NCBI GenBank assembly: GCA_963773055.1
Contig: CAVYZL010000006.1
Span: forward strand, 62,001 to 126,000
Source of the DNA: PALSA-612 sp963773055
Lineage (GTDB): Bacteria > Actinomycetota > Thermoleophilia > Gaiellales > Gaiellaceae
Length of the DNA: 64,000 nt
Reading direction: 5' to 3'
Shown here piece by piece: positions 7,373 through 15,720 of the stretch (within the stretch, counting starts at the first letter, position 1; each line of letters starts with the position of its first letter). Below the pieces are notes generated by a model. It did no database searches, was not told the origin of the DNA, and saw nothing but the letters and a program-made list of their open reading frames with translations. Made by a program: the position numbers and the translations under genes.

Positions 7373-8476
7373 GTGGTGCCCGAGCAGGACTTCATGCCGA
7401 TCGAGGGCTGGGACCACATCGAGCTCTGGGTCGGGAACGCGAAGCAGGCGGCGCATTTCTACGAGACGGCGTTCGGCTTCACGCCCGTGGCGTATGCCGG
7501 CCCGGAGACGGGCGTTCGCGACCGCGCCTCCTACGTCCTCGACCAGAGCCACATCCGGCTCGTGGTGACGAGCGGTCTCCGCGCCGACAGCGAGATCGCC
7601 CGCTACGCGCACGCACACGGCGACGGCGTGAAGGATGTTGCGCTGACCGTGCCCGACGCGGTCGAGGCGTACCGCCAGGCAATTCAGCGCGGCGGCGTCT
7701 CCGTGCACGAGCCGAGCTCGGTGGAGGACGATGACGGCTGCGTCGCCATGGCCACGATCGCGACGTACGGCGAGACCGTCCACACGTTCGTCGACCGGTC
7801 GGAGTACACGGGCACGTACCTCCCCGGGTACGTCTCGCTCGCGAGCAACGGCTCCACCCGAGGCGACGTCGGGCTGCGGGCGATCGACCACGTCGTCGGC
7901 AACGTCGAGCTCGGCCGCATGAACCACTGGGTCGAGTACTACGAGAAAACAATGGGGATGACCGAGATGATCCACTTCTCGGACGAGGACATCGCCACCG
8001 AGTACTCGGCGCTGATGTCGAAGGTGATGACGGGCGGCCACGGGAAGATCAAGTTCCCGATCAACGAGCCGGCCGAGGGCCGCCGGAAGAGCCAGATCGA
8101 GGAGTACCTCGACTTCTACGGCGGCCCGGGCGTCCAGCACATCGCGCTTCTCTCAGCCGACATCGTCGCGACCGTCGACGCGCTGAAGGCGCGCGGGGTC
8201 CGCTTTCTCGAAACGCCGGGGACGTACTACGACGACGTCGAGGGTCGTGTCGGCGAGATCGATGAAAGCTGGGAGGAGCTGCGCCGGCTGAAGATCCTCG
8301 CTGACCGTGACGACGACGGGTACCTGCTGCAGATCTTCTCGAAGCCGGTCGAGGACAGGCCGACTCTCTTCTTCGAGGTGATCGAGCGGCACGGCGCCCA
8401 GGGCTTCGGCCAGGGCAACTTCAAGGCGCTGTTCGAGGCGATCGAGCGCGAGCAGGCCTTGCGAGGCAACCTCTAG
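7373..8476 (+). CDS. hpd: 4-hydroxyphenylpyruvate dioxygenase
   Basis: A 367-residue Fe(II)-dependent dioxygenase with two vicinal-oxygen-chelate domains. The three metal ligands are recognisable in order: His in LRAIDHVVGNV (about 172), His in GGPGVQHIALLSADI (about 253) and Glu in LFFEVIERHG (about 333). It converts 4-hydroxyphenylpyruvate to homogentisate in tyrosine catabolism. Length is normal. A fumarylacetoacetate-hydrolase-family gene (14252) and a GST (16681) lie downstream, but homogentisate dioxygenase is not in the window, so a complete pathway cannot be claimed. The cyclase fusion follows after only six bases. Confidence 0.93.
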   Translation: MVPEQDFMPIEGWDHIELWVGNAKQAAHFYETAFGFTPVAYAGPETGVRDRASYVLDQSHIRLVVTSGLRADSEIARYAHAHGDGVKDVALTVPDAVEAYRQAIQRGGVSVHEPSSVEDDDGCVAMATIATYGETVHTFVDRSEYTGTYLPGYVSLASNGSTRGDVGLRAIDHVVGNVELGRMNHWVEYYEKTMGMTEMIHFSDEDIATEYSALMSKVMTGGHGKIKFPINEPAEGRRKSQIEEYLDFYGGPGVQHIALLSADIVATVDALKARGVRFLETPGTYYDDVEGRVGEIDESWEELRRLKILADRDDDGYLLQIFSKPVEDRPTLFFEVIERHGAQGFGQGNFKALFEAIEREQALRGNL

Positions 8477-8482
8477 CGCCTC

Positions 8483-9811
8483 GTGGCGCTGGCCGAGACG
8501 CAGTACGCCCGCAGCGGCGACGCCGACATCGCCTACCAGGTGATCGGCGACGGCCCACGTGACGTGATCGTCATGTTGGACTGGGCCAGCCATCTCGAAG
8601 AGGTCGCCGCACAGCCGCTATTCAGCGAGTTCATCGGGGCGATCGCGCGCTTCTCGCGCCTGCTGTGGTTCGACATGCGAGGGATCGGGATGTCCGGCCG
8701 CGTCGCGGAGGGCATCAGCCCGATCGAGTCGTGGATGGGAGACCTGCTCGCTGTCATGGACGCCGCCGGGTCTGAGCGCGCGACGCTGCTCGCGCAGGGC
8801 CAGGCGGCGCAGATGGCAGTCATGGCTGCGGCCACACATCGCGAGCGCGTGACGTCGCTTGTGCTCGTCAACGGCTTTGCGCGCTTGTCGCGAGCCGACG
8901 ACTACCCGGCAGGGATGCCCGAGAAGGCCCAGGCCGTTTATCTCGAGCTGGTGGAGTCGCAATGGGGGCGGGGCACTCTGGCCGCCGTTCTCGGGCCGTC
9001 GGTAGCCGGAAGGCCCGGTGTCATGGACTGGTGGGGAAGGCTCGAGCGCTACGGCGCGACGCCCGGCATCGCGAGAGCAAGGGCCGAGTCGAGTCTCGAG
9101 CTCGATGTGCGCGAACTGTTGCCTCTCGTCGACGTTCCGACGCTGGTCGTGCACAACCGCGACAATGACTTCGTCCGTGTCGGTCACGGGCGCTACCTCG
9201 CAGAGCACATCCGTGGAGCGCAGCTCGTCGAGCGGGAGAGCGCCGACCACTGGCCACTACCCGACCCGGACCTGCTCGCGACGATCGAGGAGTTCGTCAC
9301 GGGCGAACGGCCGGACCTCCAGGACACGGATCGCGTGCTCGCGACCGTGCTGTTCATGGACGTCGTCAGCTCCACCGAGCGGGTGAGCGAGCTCGGCGAC
9401 CACGAGTGGCGTCGGGCTCTCGATCTGTTCGAGCAGACGGTGCGCGACGGGCTCGCGCGTTACGCCGGGTCGCTCAGCAACACTGCCGGCGACGGGTTCC
9501 TTGCCACGTTCGACGGTCCCGCGCGGGCGATCCGTTGTGCCTGGGACGTTCGCGACCAGCTTGCGCGGAACGGGCTCGAGGTGCGCACTGGCCTTCATGC
9601 CGGCGAGGTGACGAAGCGGGGCCACGATGTCGCCGGCATCGCCGTGCACATCGGTGCGCGCGTCTCGGCGCTCGCTGCGCCGGGGGAGGTGCTCGTCACG
9701 CGCACGGTGCGCGATCTCGTGGCCGGTTCCGGGATCTCGTTCGAAGAGCGAGGGGAGCACGAGCTGAAGGGCGTGCCCGACCGCTGGGCCGTGTACGCGG
9801 CCGTGAACTAG
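8483..9811 (+). CDS. Alpha/beta-hydrolase-like domain fused to a class III adenylate/guanylate cyclase
   Basis: 442 residues in two parts. Residues 1-280 have an alpha/beta-hydrolase fold, but the nucleophile elbow reads LLAQGQAAQ at 102-110, with Gly106 where family members have the catalytic Ser, so this part is probably a sensor and not an enzyme. Residues 288-440 are a class III nucleotide cyclase: metal ligands Asp293 (LFMDVVSSTERV) and Asp337 (AGDGFLATFDGP), then RTGLHAGEV and IAVHIGARVSALAAPGEVLV. It should make cAMP or cGMP in response to an unknown signal. It lies six bases after hpd, so tyrosine metabolism is one possible context. Confidence 0.85.
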   Translation: MALAETQYARSGDADIAYQVIGDGPRDVIVMLDWASHLEEVAAQPLFSEFIGAIARFSRLLWFDMRGIGMSGRVAEGISPIESWMGDLLAVMDAAGSERATLLAQGQAAQMAVMAAATHRERVTSLVLVNGFARLSRADDYPAGMPEKAQAVYLELVESQWGRGTLAAVLGPSVAGRPGVMDWWGRLERYGATPGIARARAESSLELDVRELLPLVDVPTLVVHNRDNDFVRVGHGRYLAEHIRGAQLVERESADHWPLPDPDLLATIEEFVTGERPDLQDTDRVLATVLFMDVVSSTERVSELGDHEWRRALDLFEQTVRDGLARYAGSLSNTAGDGFLATFDGPARAIRCAWDVRDQLARNGLEVRTGLHAGEVTKRGHDVAGIAVHIGARVSALAAPGEVLVTRTVRDLVAGSGISFEERGEHELKGVPDRWAVYAAVN

Positions 9812-9885
9812 CGGTCGGGGTCTGATGTCTGCGTCGGCGCGGTGTCGCAGTCGAGCAACCAGCCCATTCCACACAAGCAGGTCAG

Positions 9886-11019
9886 TCACGAAACGACCTT
9901 GGAAATCGCGGCGACCGACGTGGCAGGCCGCTCTGCTCTTGCTGGCCGAGCAGCGATGTGATTGGCGACCCGCTCGGCATCCTTTCCCGTTCCGGCGATG
10001 AGCATCGACGCGAACGAGTGCAGGAAGAGCAGCCCCACGAAGTAGAGCCCTGGAGCGGACGCGACCACTCCGCGGTACTGGGCCGGATAACCGTCCTCGT
10101 CGACATCGAACGGAACCTGGATCCACGAAAAGTCACGCTGGAACCCCGTGCACCAGATCACGTTCTGCACGTCGAGGACTCGCCCATCCTCGAGCACGGG
10201 CAGGCCGTCTTGCACGTACACGGTTCGGGCGAGAACGCGTTCGACCCCTGCGGCGAGCAGATCCTTCTTGCGGTAGCGCAGAAGAGGTGCGCCACCGTGT
10301 CGGATGTGCGGGCGCAGCTTGCGGCCGAGCGGCGTGTCCATCGTAAGGATGCGCGAGCCGACGAAGAGCATCACGCGGAAGCCGGCGCGCCCACGGCGCG
10401 TCTCGACGGACGCGGGGATCTGACCCGTGTCCGGTCCCGACAGGATGGTTTTGTGCTCGGCGGCCGATTCGTAGGCGATGTCGGCCCCTGAGTGGCTGGC
10501 GCCTACGACGAGAACGCTGCCTTCCTGAAGCTGTGCGACGTTCCGGTAGTCGTTCGAATGGAGCTGCCTGATGCGGGGGTCGAGCTCTGGGGCAAAGGCC
10601 GGGACGAACGGCTTCTGCATTACGCCCGTCGCGACGACGACGTTATCCGCCTCGAACGTCTGGGCTCCTGCCGAGACGACGTAACGGTCATCGTCCTTCG
10701 CCAGCGTCTCGACGGCCGTCCCCGGGCGCACGGGAAGCTCGAAGTGAGCTGCATACGCCTCGAGGTAGTCGCCCATGTCGTGTGTGGCGGGGAAGGAGGC
10801 TCGCGGCGCAGGGAAGCGCATGCCTGGGAGCCCGTCGTACTTCGCAGGCGAGTACAGCTTCAGGGAGTCCCAACGCTGGCGCCACGGATCTCCGATGCGC
10901 TCGTTCGCATCGAGAATCACAAAAGACCGGCCCTGCCTGGCCAGGTGGTATCCGGTCGCGAGCCCCGCCTGGCCCCCACCGACGATCACGGTGTCGAATG
11001 TCTCTGCGTGAGAATTCAT
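9886..11019 (-). CDS. FAD/NAD(P)-dependent monooxygenase-like flavoprotein
   Basis: 377 residues with two Rossmann dinucleotide motifs, VIVGGGQAGLATGYHLA near residue 10 (FAD) and VLVVGASHSGADIA near 165 (NADPH), plus the ATGV strand between them. This is the layout of flavin-containing and CzcO-type monooxygenases; the WRQRWDSLKLYSPAKYDGLPG segment after the FAD motif is typical. The substrate is unknown. The ATG at 11019 has a strong AGGAGG ribosome binding site, unlike most genes here, so it has a true 5' leader; a TACGCT lies about 30 bases further up. It sits next to the LuxR regulator at 11133-12764, with a perfect 20-base inverted repeat between them. Confidence 0.85.
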   Translation of the reverse strand: MNSHAETFDTVIVGGGQAGLATGYHLARQGRSFVILDANERIGDPWRQRWDSLKLYSPAKYDGLPGMRFPAPRASFPATHDMGDYLEAYAAHFELPVRPGTAVETLAKDDDRYVVSAGAQTFEADNVVVATGVMQKPFVPAFAPELDPRIRQLHSNDYRNVAQLQEGSVLVVGASHSGADIAYESAAEHKTILSGPDTGQIPASVETRRGRAGFRVMLFVGSRILTMDTPLGRKLRPHIRHGGAPLLRYRKKDLLAAGVERVLARTVYVQDGLPVLEDGRVLDVQNVIWCTGFQRDFSWIQVPFDVDEDGYPAQYRGVVASAPGLYFVGLLFLHSFASMLIAGTGKDAERVANHIAARPARAERPATSVAAISKVVS

Positions 11020-11105
11020 TCCATCCTCCTCGTACTGGTTTCTCGAGCGTAGGACGGGCGGGCGTGCCGTACATCGCGCGGATCCGCCAACTTGCGACGA
11101 GAGCA

Positions 11106-11125
11106 CGTGGTCAGTTCTGACCACG
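11106..11125. promoter_or_regulatory. Perfect inverted repeat, candidate LuxR-type operator
   Basis: CGTGGTCAG-TT-CTGACCACG, nine-base arms around a two-base centre. It lies between the regulator stop and the flavoprotein gene, about 87 bases before the latter's start. The two-base centre is too small for a terminator loop, so a dimeric protein site is more likely. Confidence 0.55.
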
Positions 11126-11132
11126 AGGACGC

Positions 11133-12764
11133 TCAGACGAGGTCGTGCTCGAACGCGAACGCGGTCGCCTTCGCGCGCGAGGAGAGCCTCAGCTTCGCGA
11201 AGATGTTCTGGAGGTGTCGCGCCACCGTGTGCTCGCTGATCACGAGCTCGGAAGCGATCTCGCGGTTGCTCTTCCCCGAGGCGACGAGTCGCAGGACCTC
11301 GAGCTCCCTCCGGGAGAGACCGTGTGAGTCGGTCGTTCGCGCGCTGAGCCGTGCGAGATCCGGCTTAGCGCCAAGGCGCTTGAAGATAGTCCTCGCCGCA
11401 TCGAGCTCAAGCGCCGCCGTCTCGTCGTCCCCGAGCGCCCGACACGCCTCGGCGGCCAGCACGCGTGTCCGCGCGATCTCGTACGGCGCCTCGAGGGCGT
11501 GCCAGGTCTCGTGCGCGCTGCGTAAGGCGACGAGTGCCGCCTGTGCGTCCCCTTCCGCAAGGTGGACCGCGCCCTGCGCATGGGCTACCAAGGCGGTCAG
11601 CATCGCGCTGTCGAAGCCTCGGGCAAGCTCGGCGAGCTCGACGCACGACTGACGGGCGCTCTCGGTCTCGCCCACCGCGAGCATGATCTCGACTAGCGCT
11701 GGGAGCAGGCGCGCACGCTCGATCGGGAGCGAGGTCGCCGCCGCCGCGCGGTGGATCGCGGCCGCAGCTGCCTTCGCCCGTCCCTGCGCGAGCCGTAACT
11801 GCGCGAGCCCCGGCTGTGGCTCCCAGCCGAGCCGATTCGCATCCTTATAGGCCTCCTCCGCGGCCGCGAACTCGCCTTGCAGCCGGAGGAGCTCTCCCTG
11901 GCGATACCGCGCCAGACCTGCCGCCGGATTCTTCGTCTCGACGAAACGCTCTCCCGCTCGCCGCGCCTCTGCCAACGCGTCAGACCAGGAGCCGTCCAGC
12001 TGGAGGATCTCGGCCCGGTGTACGAGGCAGCGACCTGTGAACGCGACCATCTCCGGCTGTAGCGCCCACCAATCTGAGAGCGCTCTCGTCCACTCGCGCG
12101 CGCGCTGCACCTCGTAGAACTCCTGGCAGGCGAGGATGACGCCGCAGTAGACGATCCCGGTGACGATCGGCGAAATCTCTTCGGCGGTGATTGACACCAT
12201 CGCTTCGTCGAGTAGGGCAAGACCGTCGGCTACGCGGCCGTCCTTCATAAGCATGTGGCCCTGACCGTGAATCGCGAGTGCGAAGAGGTCACGATCACCG
12301 AAGCGCTCACCGATGCGAGCGGCTTCGCCTGCGGTCGCGGCAGCCTCGGCGAAGTCCCCGGCCGCCTCGTGCTGGAACATCAGTGGCAGTAGCAGGTAGC
12401 CGCGCTCGGCGCATTCACCCTCGTTCTCGAGGAGCCGCTGAGCGCGACCAAGCCACCCCGTCGCCGGGCCGATCTGGCCACTGGAGGCGAGGTTCAGGCC
12501 GATCCACAGCGCACAGTTGACTCCGCGCAGCGTCTGTCCGCCCTCGAGATACCGCTGGTGCGCCTGCCCGAGCCACGCCATCGACTCGTCGTCGCGGCCG
12601 AGCATGTATGTCGCCAATGCGAGCAGCTCGAGGTCCGGCGCGTCGAGAGGCGAGTCCTCGTGCGCAGCTGCCAGCGCCTCGAACGACTCGAGCCACGCCC
12701 GGCGCGCGGATGCCTCACGACCTCGCTCGAGCTCATCGACTCGATCCCGGACGCGGCGGCCCAC
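11133..12764 (-). CDS. LuxR-family transcriptional regulator with TPR-like sensor region
   Basis: 543 residues. The last 65 form a LuxR/NarL helix-turn-helix: LSRRELEVLRLVASGKSNREIA followed by LVISEHTVARHLQNIFAKL. Residues 20-470 are repeated helical hairpins resembling tetratricopeptide repeats (for example ALATYMLGRDDESMAWLGQAH). There is no NTPase motif and no receiver domain, so it resembles the C-terminal half of MalT/LAL regulators without the ATPase. The start is a GTG with TAGGGT nine bases upstream. It is transcribed toward the flavoprotein gene and probably controls it. Confidence 0.85.
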   Translation of the reverse strand: MGRRVRDRVDELERGREASARRAWLESFEALAAAHEDSPLDAPDLELLALATYMLGRDDESMAWLGQAHQRYLEGGQTLRGVNCALWIGLNLASSGQIGPATGWLGRAQRLLENEGECAERGYLLLPLMFQHEAAGDFAEAAATAGEAARIGERFGDRDLFALAIHGQGHMLMKDGRVADGLALLDEAMVSITAEEISPIVTGIVYCGVILACQEFYEVQRAREWTRALSDWWALQPEMVAFTGRCLVHRAEILQLDGSWSDALAEARRAGERFVETKNPAAGLARYRQGELLRLQGEFAAAEEAYKDANRLGWEPQPGLAQLRLAQGRAKAAAAAIHRAAAATSLPIERARLLPALVEIMLAVGETESARQSCVELAELARGFDSAMLTALVAHAQGAVHLAEGDAQAALVALRSAHETWHALEAPYEIARTRVLAAEACRALGDDETAALELDAARTIFKRLGAKPDLARLSARTTDSHGLSRRELEVLRLVASGKSNREIASELVISEHTVARHLQNIFAKLRLSSRAKATAFAFEHDLV

Positions 12765-12773
12765 GGTTCTCGA

Positions 12774-12779
12774 ACCCTA
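12774..12779 (-). promoter_or_regulatory. -10 element of the LuxR-family gene
   Basis: TAGGGT on the minus strand, nine bases before the GTG at 12764; any leader would be two or three bases. Confidence 0.45.
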
Positions 12780-12841
12780 TCGCCGGCGAGTCTGCTAGCG
12801 CTGAAATCTGCAGAGAGGCCGTGGACATCGTCGTAGCCGTC

Positions 12842-12847
12842 TAGCCT
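12842..12847 (+). promoter_or_regulatory. -10 element of the CDF transporter gene (leaderless)
   Basis: TAGCCT six bases before the GTG at 12854. Confidence 0.55.
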
Positions 12848-12853
12848 TCCGCC

Positions 12854-14230
12854 GTGACACCGCAGCGGCGGACAGCGCTCGTCTCGGTCGGCGCCGCCTG
12901 CGCGCTGATCGCGCTCAAGCTGACGACGGGTCTCGCCAGCGGCAGCCTCGGCCTGATCTCCGAAGCGGTCCACTCCGGCACGGACCTGATCGCCGCGCTG
13001 CTGACCTTCTTCGCGGTCGGCGTCGCGACGCGACCCGCAGACCGTGGTCACCCGTACGGCCACGGGAAGGCCGAGCACCTGGCGGCGCTGGCCGAGGCGG
13101 CCGCGCTCGTCCTCGTCTCGATCGGCGTGGCCGTGTTCGCGGTCCTCCGCCTGACCGGTGTGATCGAGACGGAGGTCGACGCCACGTGGTGGGCGTTCGT
13201 GGTTGTCGTGGCAGTGATCGTCATCGACATCTCGCGGACGGCCGTCTCGCTGCGCGCGGCGCGGCGCTATTCGAGCGCCGCGCTGCTCTCGAACGCGCTG
13301 CACTTCGGGAGCGATCTGATGGGCACGGTTGCCGTCCTCGCGGGGCTCACTGCTGCTGCCCTCGGCTGGCCGCAGGGCGACTCGGTGGCTGCGCTCTTCG
13401 TTGCCGTCCTCGTCGTCACCGCGGCGATCAGGCTGATCCGGCGGAACGTCGACGTGCTCATGGACCGCGCGCCTGCCGACGCGACCGCAGCCGCGCGCCA
13501 GGCGATCCGCGAGCAGGTACCCGGTGTCTCCCTGCGCCGGCTGCGACTGCGGCAGGCGGCAGGGCGGCACTTTGTCGACGTCGTGATCGGGGTCGCGCCC
13601 GGCGCGGCCGTCGCGCAGGGTCATGCAGCGGCAAACGACGTCGAGGAAGCCGTACGCCGCGCGCTCCCCGAGTCAGATGTCGTCGTCCACGTCGAGCCGC
13701 AGGCCGCAGAGGATGCTGAGATCCGCGAGCGGGCCCAGGACGCGGCGCTTCACGTGCCGAACGTGCGCGAGGTGCACAACGTCAACGTGCTGACGGTCGA
13801 CGGCCGGACGGAGATCTCCCTCCACCTCAAGCTTCCCGGCACGCTGAGCCTCGACAACGCGCATGCGGTCGCCGAGCAGGTGGAGCGCTCGATTCTCGAC
13901 TCCGTACCGGAAGCCGCGGCCGTGCAGACGCATCTCGAACCACTCGCCGAAGTGGCGGACGGCTGGCGCCCGGGCGCCGGGGAGGTCGAGCAGGACGCGG
14001 AATCGGTGCTGCGCATCGTCCGCGAGGAGACCGGCACATCGCCGCGCGCCCTTCGCGTGCTCGGCACGGAGGACGGCTTGCTCGTCTTCCTCACGCTGGG
14101 GCTCGACCCGGGCACCGAGCTGGCCGAGGCCCATCGCACGGCAAGCGCGGTCGAGGAGCGCATCCGTCGCGAACGGCCGGACATCGCCGACGTCCACGTG
14201 CACACGGAGCCTGAGCGCGCGACCCCTTAA
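12854..14230 (+). CDS. Cation diffusion facilitator with three tandem cytoplasmic domains
   Basis: 458 residues, against about 300 for ordinary CDF zinc/iron/manganese exporters. The membrane part (1-205) has the usual six helices with metal-site residues in AVHSGTD on helix 2 and ALHFGSD on helix 5, and HPYGHGKAE in the loop. After it come three successive ferredoxin-like dimerisation units of about 75 residues, each ending in a similar strand: VVVHVEPQ, VQTHLEPL and VHVHTEPE. The first is the normal ZT-dimer domain; the other two look like duplications. It would export divalent metal using the proton gradient. Confidence 0.88.
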   Translation: MTPQRRTALVSVGAACALIALKLTTGLASGSLGLISEAVHSGTDLIAALLTFFAVGVATRPADRGHPYGHGKAEHLAALAEAAALVLVSIGVAVFAVLRLTGVIETEVDATWWAFVVVVAVIVIDISRTAVSLRAARRYSSAALLSNALHFGSDLMGTVAVLAGLTAAALGWPQGDSVAALFVAVLVVTAAIRLIRRNVDVLMDRAPADATAAARQAIREQVPGVSLRRLRLRQAAGRHFVDVVIGVAPGAAVAQGHAAANDVEEAVRRALPESDVVVHVEPQAAEDAEIRERAQDAALHVPNVREVHNVNVLTVDGRTEISLHLKLPGTLSLDNAHAVAEQVERSILDSVPEAAAVQTHLEPLAEVADGWRPGAGEVEQDAESVLRIVREETGTSPRALRVLGTEDGLLVFLTLGLDPGTELAEAHRTASAVEERIRRERPDIADVHVHTEPERATP

Positions 14231-14239
14231 CCAGCGACA

Positions 14240-14245
14240 TAGGGT
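14240..14245 (+). promoter_or_regulatory. -10 element of the FAH-family operon (leaderless)
   Basis: TAGGGT six bases before the GTG at 14252. Confidence 0.55.
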
Positions 14246-14251
14246 TCGACC

Positions 14252-15079
14252 GTGAAGCTCTGCATGTTCAGCCCGAAAAACCGGGACCTGCCGCGCGGGT
14301 GGCCGGGCCGCATCGACGGTGACCGCGTGATCCAGCTCGCCGCGCAGACGCTGCAGGCGTTCTTCACGGGCGGAGGGACGGCACGAGAGCACGCGGAGTA
14401 CCGCCTCGAGGACGTCCGCCTGCTCGCACCGGTGCAGCGACCGCCATCGATCCGCGACTTCTATGCCTTCGAGCAGCATGTCCAGCGAGCACGCGATCTG
14501 CGGGACGCAGGCCCGCCACCTCCCGAGTGGTACGAGATTCCCGTCTTCTACTTCTCCAATCCGTCCGCGATCTTTGGGCCGGAGGCGGAGATCCCGTATC
14601 CCGAGGGCTCTCAGGAGCTCGACTACGAGCTCGAGCTCGCCGCCGTGATCGGCGACGAGGGGCGCATTGCCGGGTTCACGATCATGAACGACTGGTCGGC
14701 ACGGGATCTGCAGCGTGCCGAGATGGCCGTTGGGCTCGGACCGGCGAAGGGAAAGGACTTCGCGACGAGCCTCGGGCCGGTCCTCGTTACCGTCGACGAG
14801 CTCGACGGCACGAGCGCGGAGATGGTTGCGCGGGTGAACGGCGACGAGTGCTCGCGGGGGAACGCGCGCGACATGCACCACTCCTGGGCGGCAATCGTCG
14901 CTCAGGCGGCGAAGAACACGCGGCTGCTGCCGGGTGACGTGCTGGGCTCGGGCACGGTCGGGTCCGGCTGCATCCTCGAGGCCGGCCATGGACGCTGGCT
15001 CCAACCCGGCGACGTCGTCGAGCTGGAGATCGAGGGGATCGGCGTGCTGCGGAACACGATCGGCGTTCGCAGCACGTGA
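14252..15079 (+). CDS. Fumarylacetoacetate hydrolase family protein
   Basis: 275 residues of the FAH fold. Metal-binding acidic residues are in LDYELELAAVIG, followed by the signatures MNDWSARDLQRAEM, KGKDFATSLGPVL and GSGTVGSGC. The family includes fumarylacetoacetase and several hydrolases or decarboxylases of aromatic catabolism, so substrate assignment is open. With hpd at 7373 in the window, a role at the end of the homogentisate route is plausible but unproved. Its stop overlaps the next start (GTGA, 15076-15079). Confidence 0.88.
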   Translation: MKLCMFSPKNRDLPRGWPGRIDGDRVIQLAAQTLQAFFTGGGTAREHAEYRLEDVRLLAPVQRPPSIRDFYAFEQHVQRARDLRDAGPPPPEWYEIPVFYFSNPSAIFGPEAEIPYPEGSQELDYELELAAVIGDEGRIAGFTIMNDWSARDLQRAEMAVGLGPAKGKDFATSLGPVLVTVDELDGTSAEMVARVNGDECSRGNARDMHHSWAAIVAQAAKNTRLLPGDVLGSGTVGSGCILEAGHGRWLQPGDVVELEIEGIGVLRNTIGVRST

Positions 15080-15711
15080 CGTCCTCCACCGCGGTCGTCC
15101 TCGACTTCGACGGGACGATCACCGAGGAGGATGTGCTGCAGCAGATGTCGCGGCGCTTTGGCGACCCTGACGTCGTGCACGAGGTGGAGGGCGCGCTCCG
15201 CGAGGGCCGGATCACGCTTCAGGAGGAGATCACGCGGGAGTTCGCACCGGTCACGGCGCCGATCGACGAGGTCGTGGCGTGGGTGCTCGAGCGGTCGAGG
15301 TTGCGCGCGGGCCTCTCGGAGCTCGTCGCTTTCGCGCGCGAGCGCGGCTGGCAGGTCCGCGTGCTCTCGAGCGGGTTCGTCGAGACGATCCGGCCCGTGC
15401 TCGCGAGCGTCGGTCTCGGCGATCTCGAGATCGTCGCCAACTCCGTCGACACGCGGCCAGACGGCTGGCGCGTTCAGTGGCGGGACGACGCTGTCTGCGC
15501 GGTCTGCGGCGAGCCGTGCAAGCGCGCGAGCCTGCCGGAGGGCCACAAAGTCGTCTACATCGGAGACGGGATCTCCGATCGCTGCGCTGCGCTCGCGTCG
15601 GACCGGGTGTTTGCGACCCGAGGCCTCGCGCGATACCTCGACGAGATCGGCGAGCCGTACGAGCCTTTCGACACCTTCTTCGACGTCCTCGCTGCGCTGT
15701 CGCGCCCGTAA
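15076..15711 (+). CDS. HAD-family phosphatase, MtnX-like
   Basis: 211 residues with the HAD motifs VLDFDGTIT (nucleophile Asp, residues 8-16), VLSSGF (motif II) and YIGDGISDRCAA (motif III/IV). The arrangement with a helical cap after motif I matches subclass IB enzymes such as MtnX or phosphoserine-phosphatase-like proteins. It also has a C-x2-C pair (CAVCGEPC) in the middle. The substrate is unknown. It is translationally coupled to the FAH-family gene. Confidence 0.82.
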   Translation: MTSSTAVVLDFDGTITEEDVLQQMSRRFGDPDVVHEVEGALREGRITLQEEITREFAPVTAPIDEVVAWVLERSRLRAGLSELVAFARERGWQVRVLSSGFVETIRPVLASVGLGDLEIVANSVDTRPDGWRVQWRDDAVCAVCGEPCKRASLPEGHKVVYIGDGISDRCAALASDRVFATRGLARYLDEIGEPYEPFDTFFDVLAALSRP

Positions 15712-15714
15712 GCT
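15709..15714 (+). promoter_or_regulatory. -10 element of the GNAT gene, built on the upstream stop codon
   Basis: TAAGCT six bases before the ATG at 15721; its first three bases are the stop codon of the HAD phosphatase gene. Confidence 0.5.
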
Positions 15715-15720
15715 GACGGC

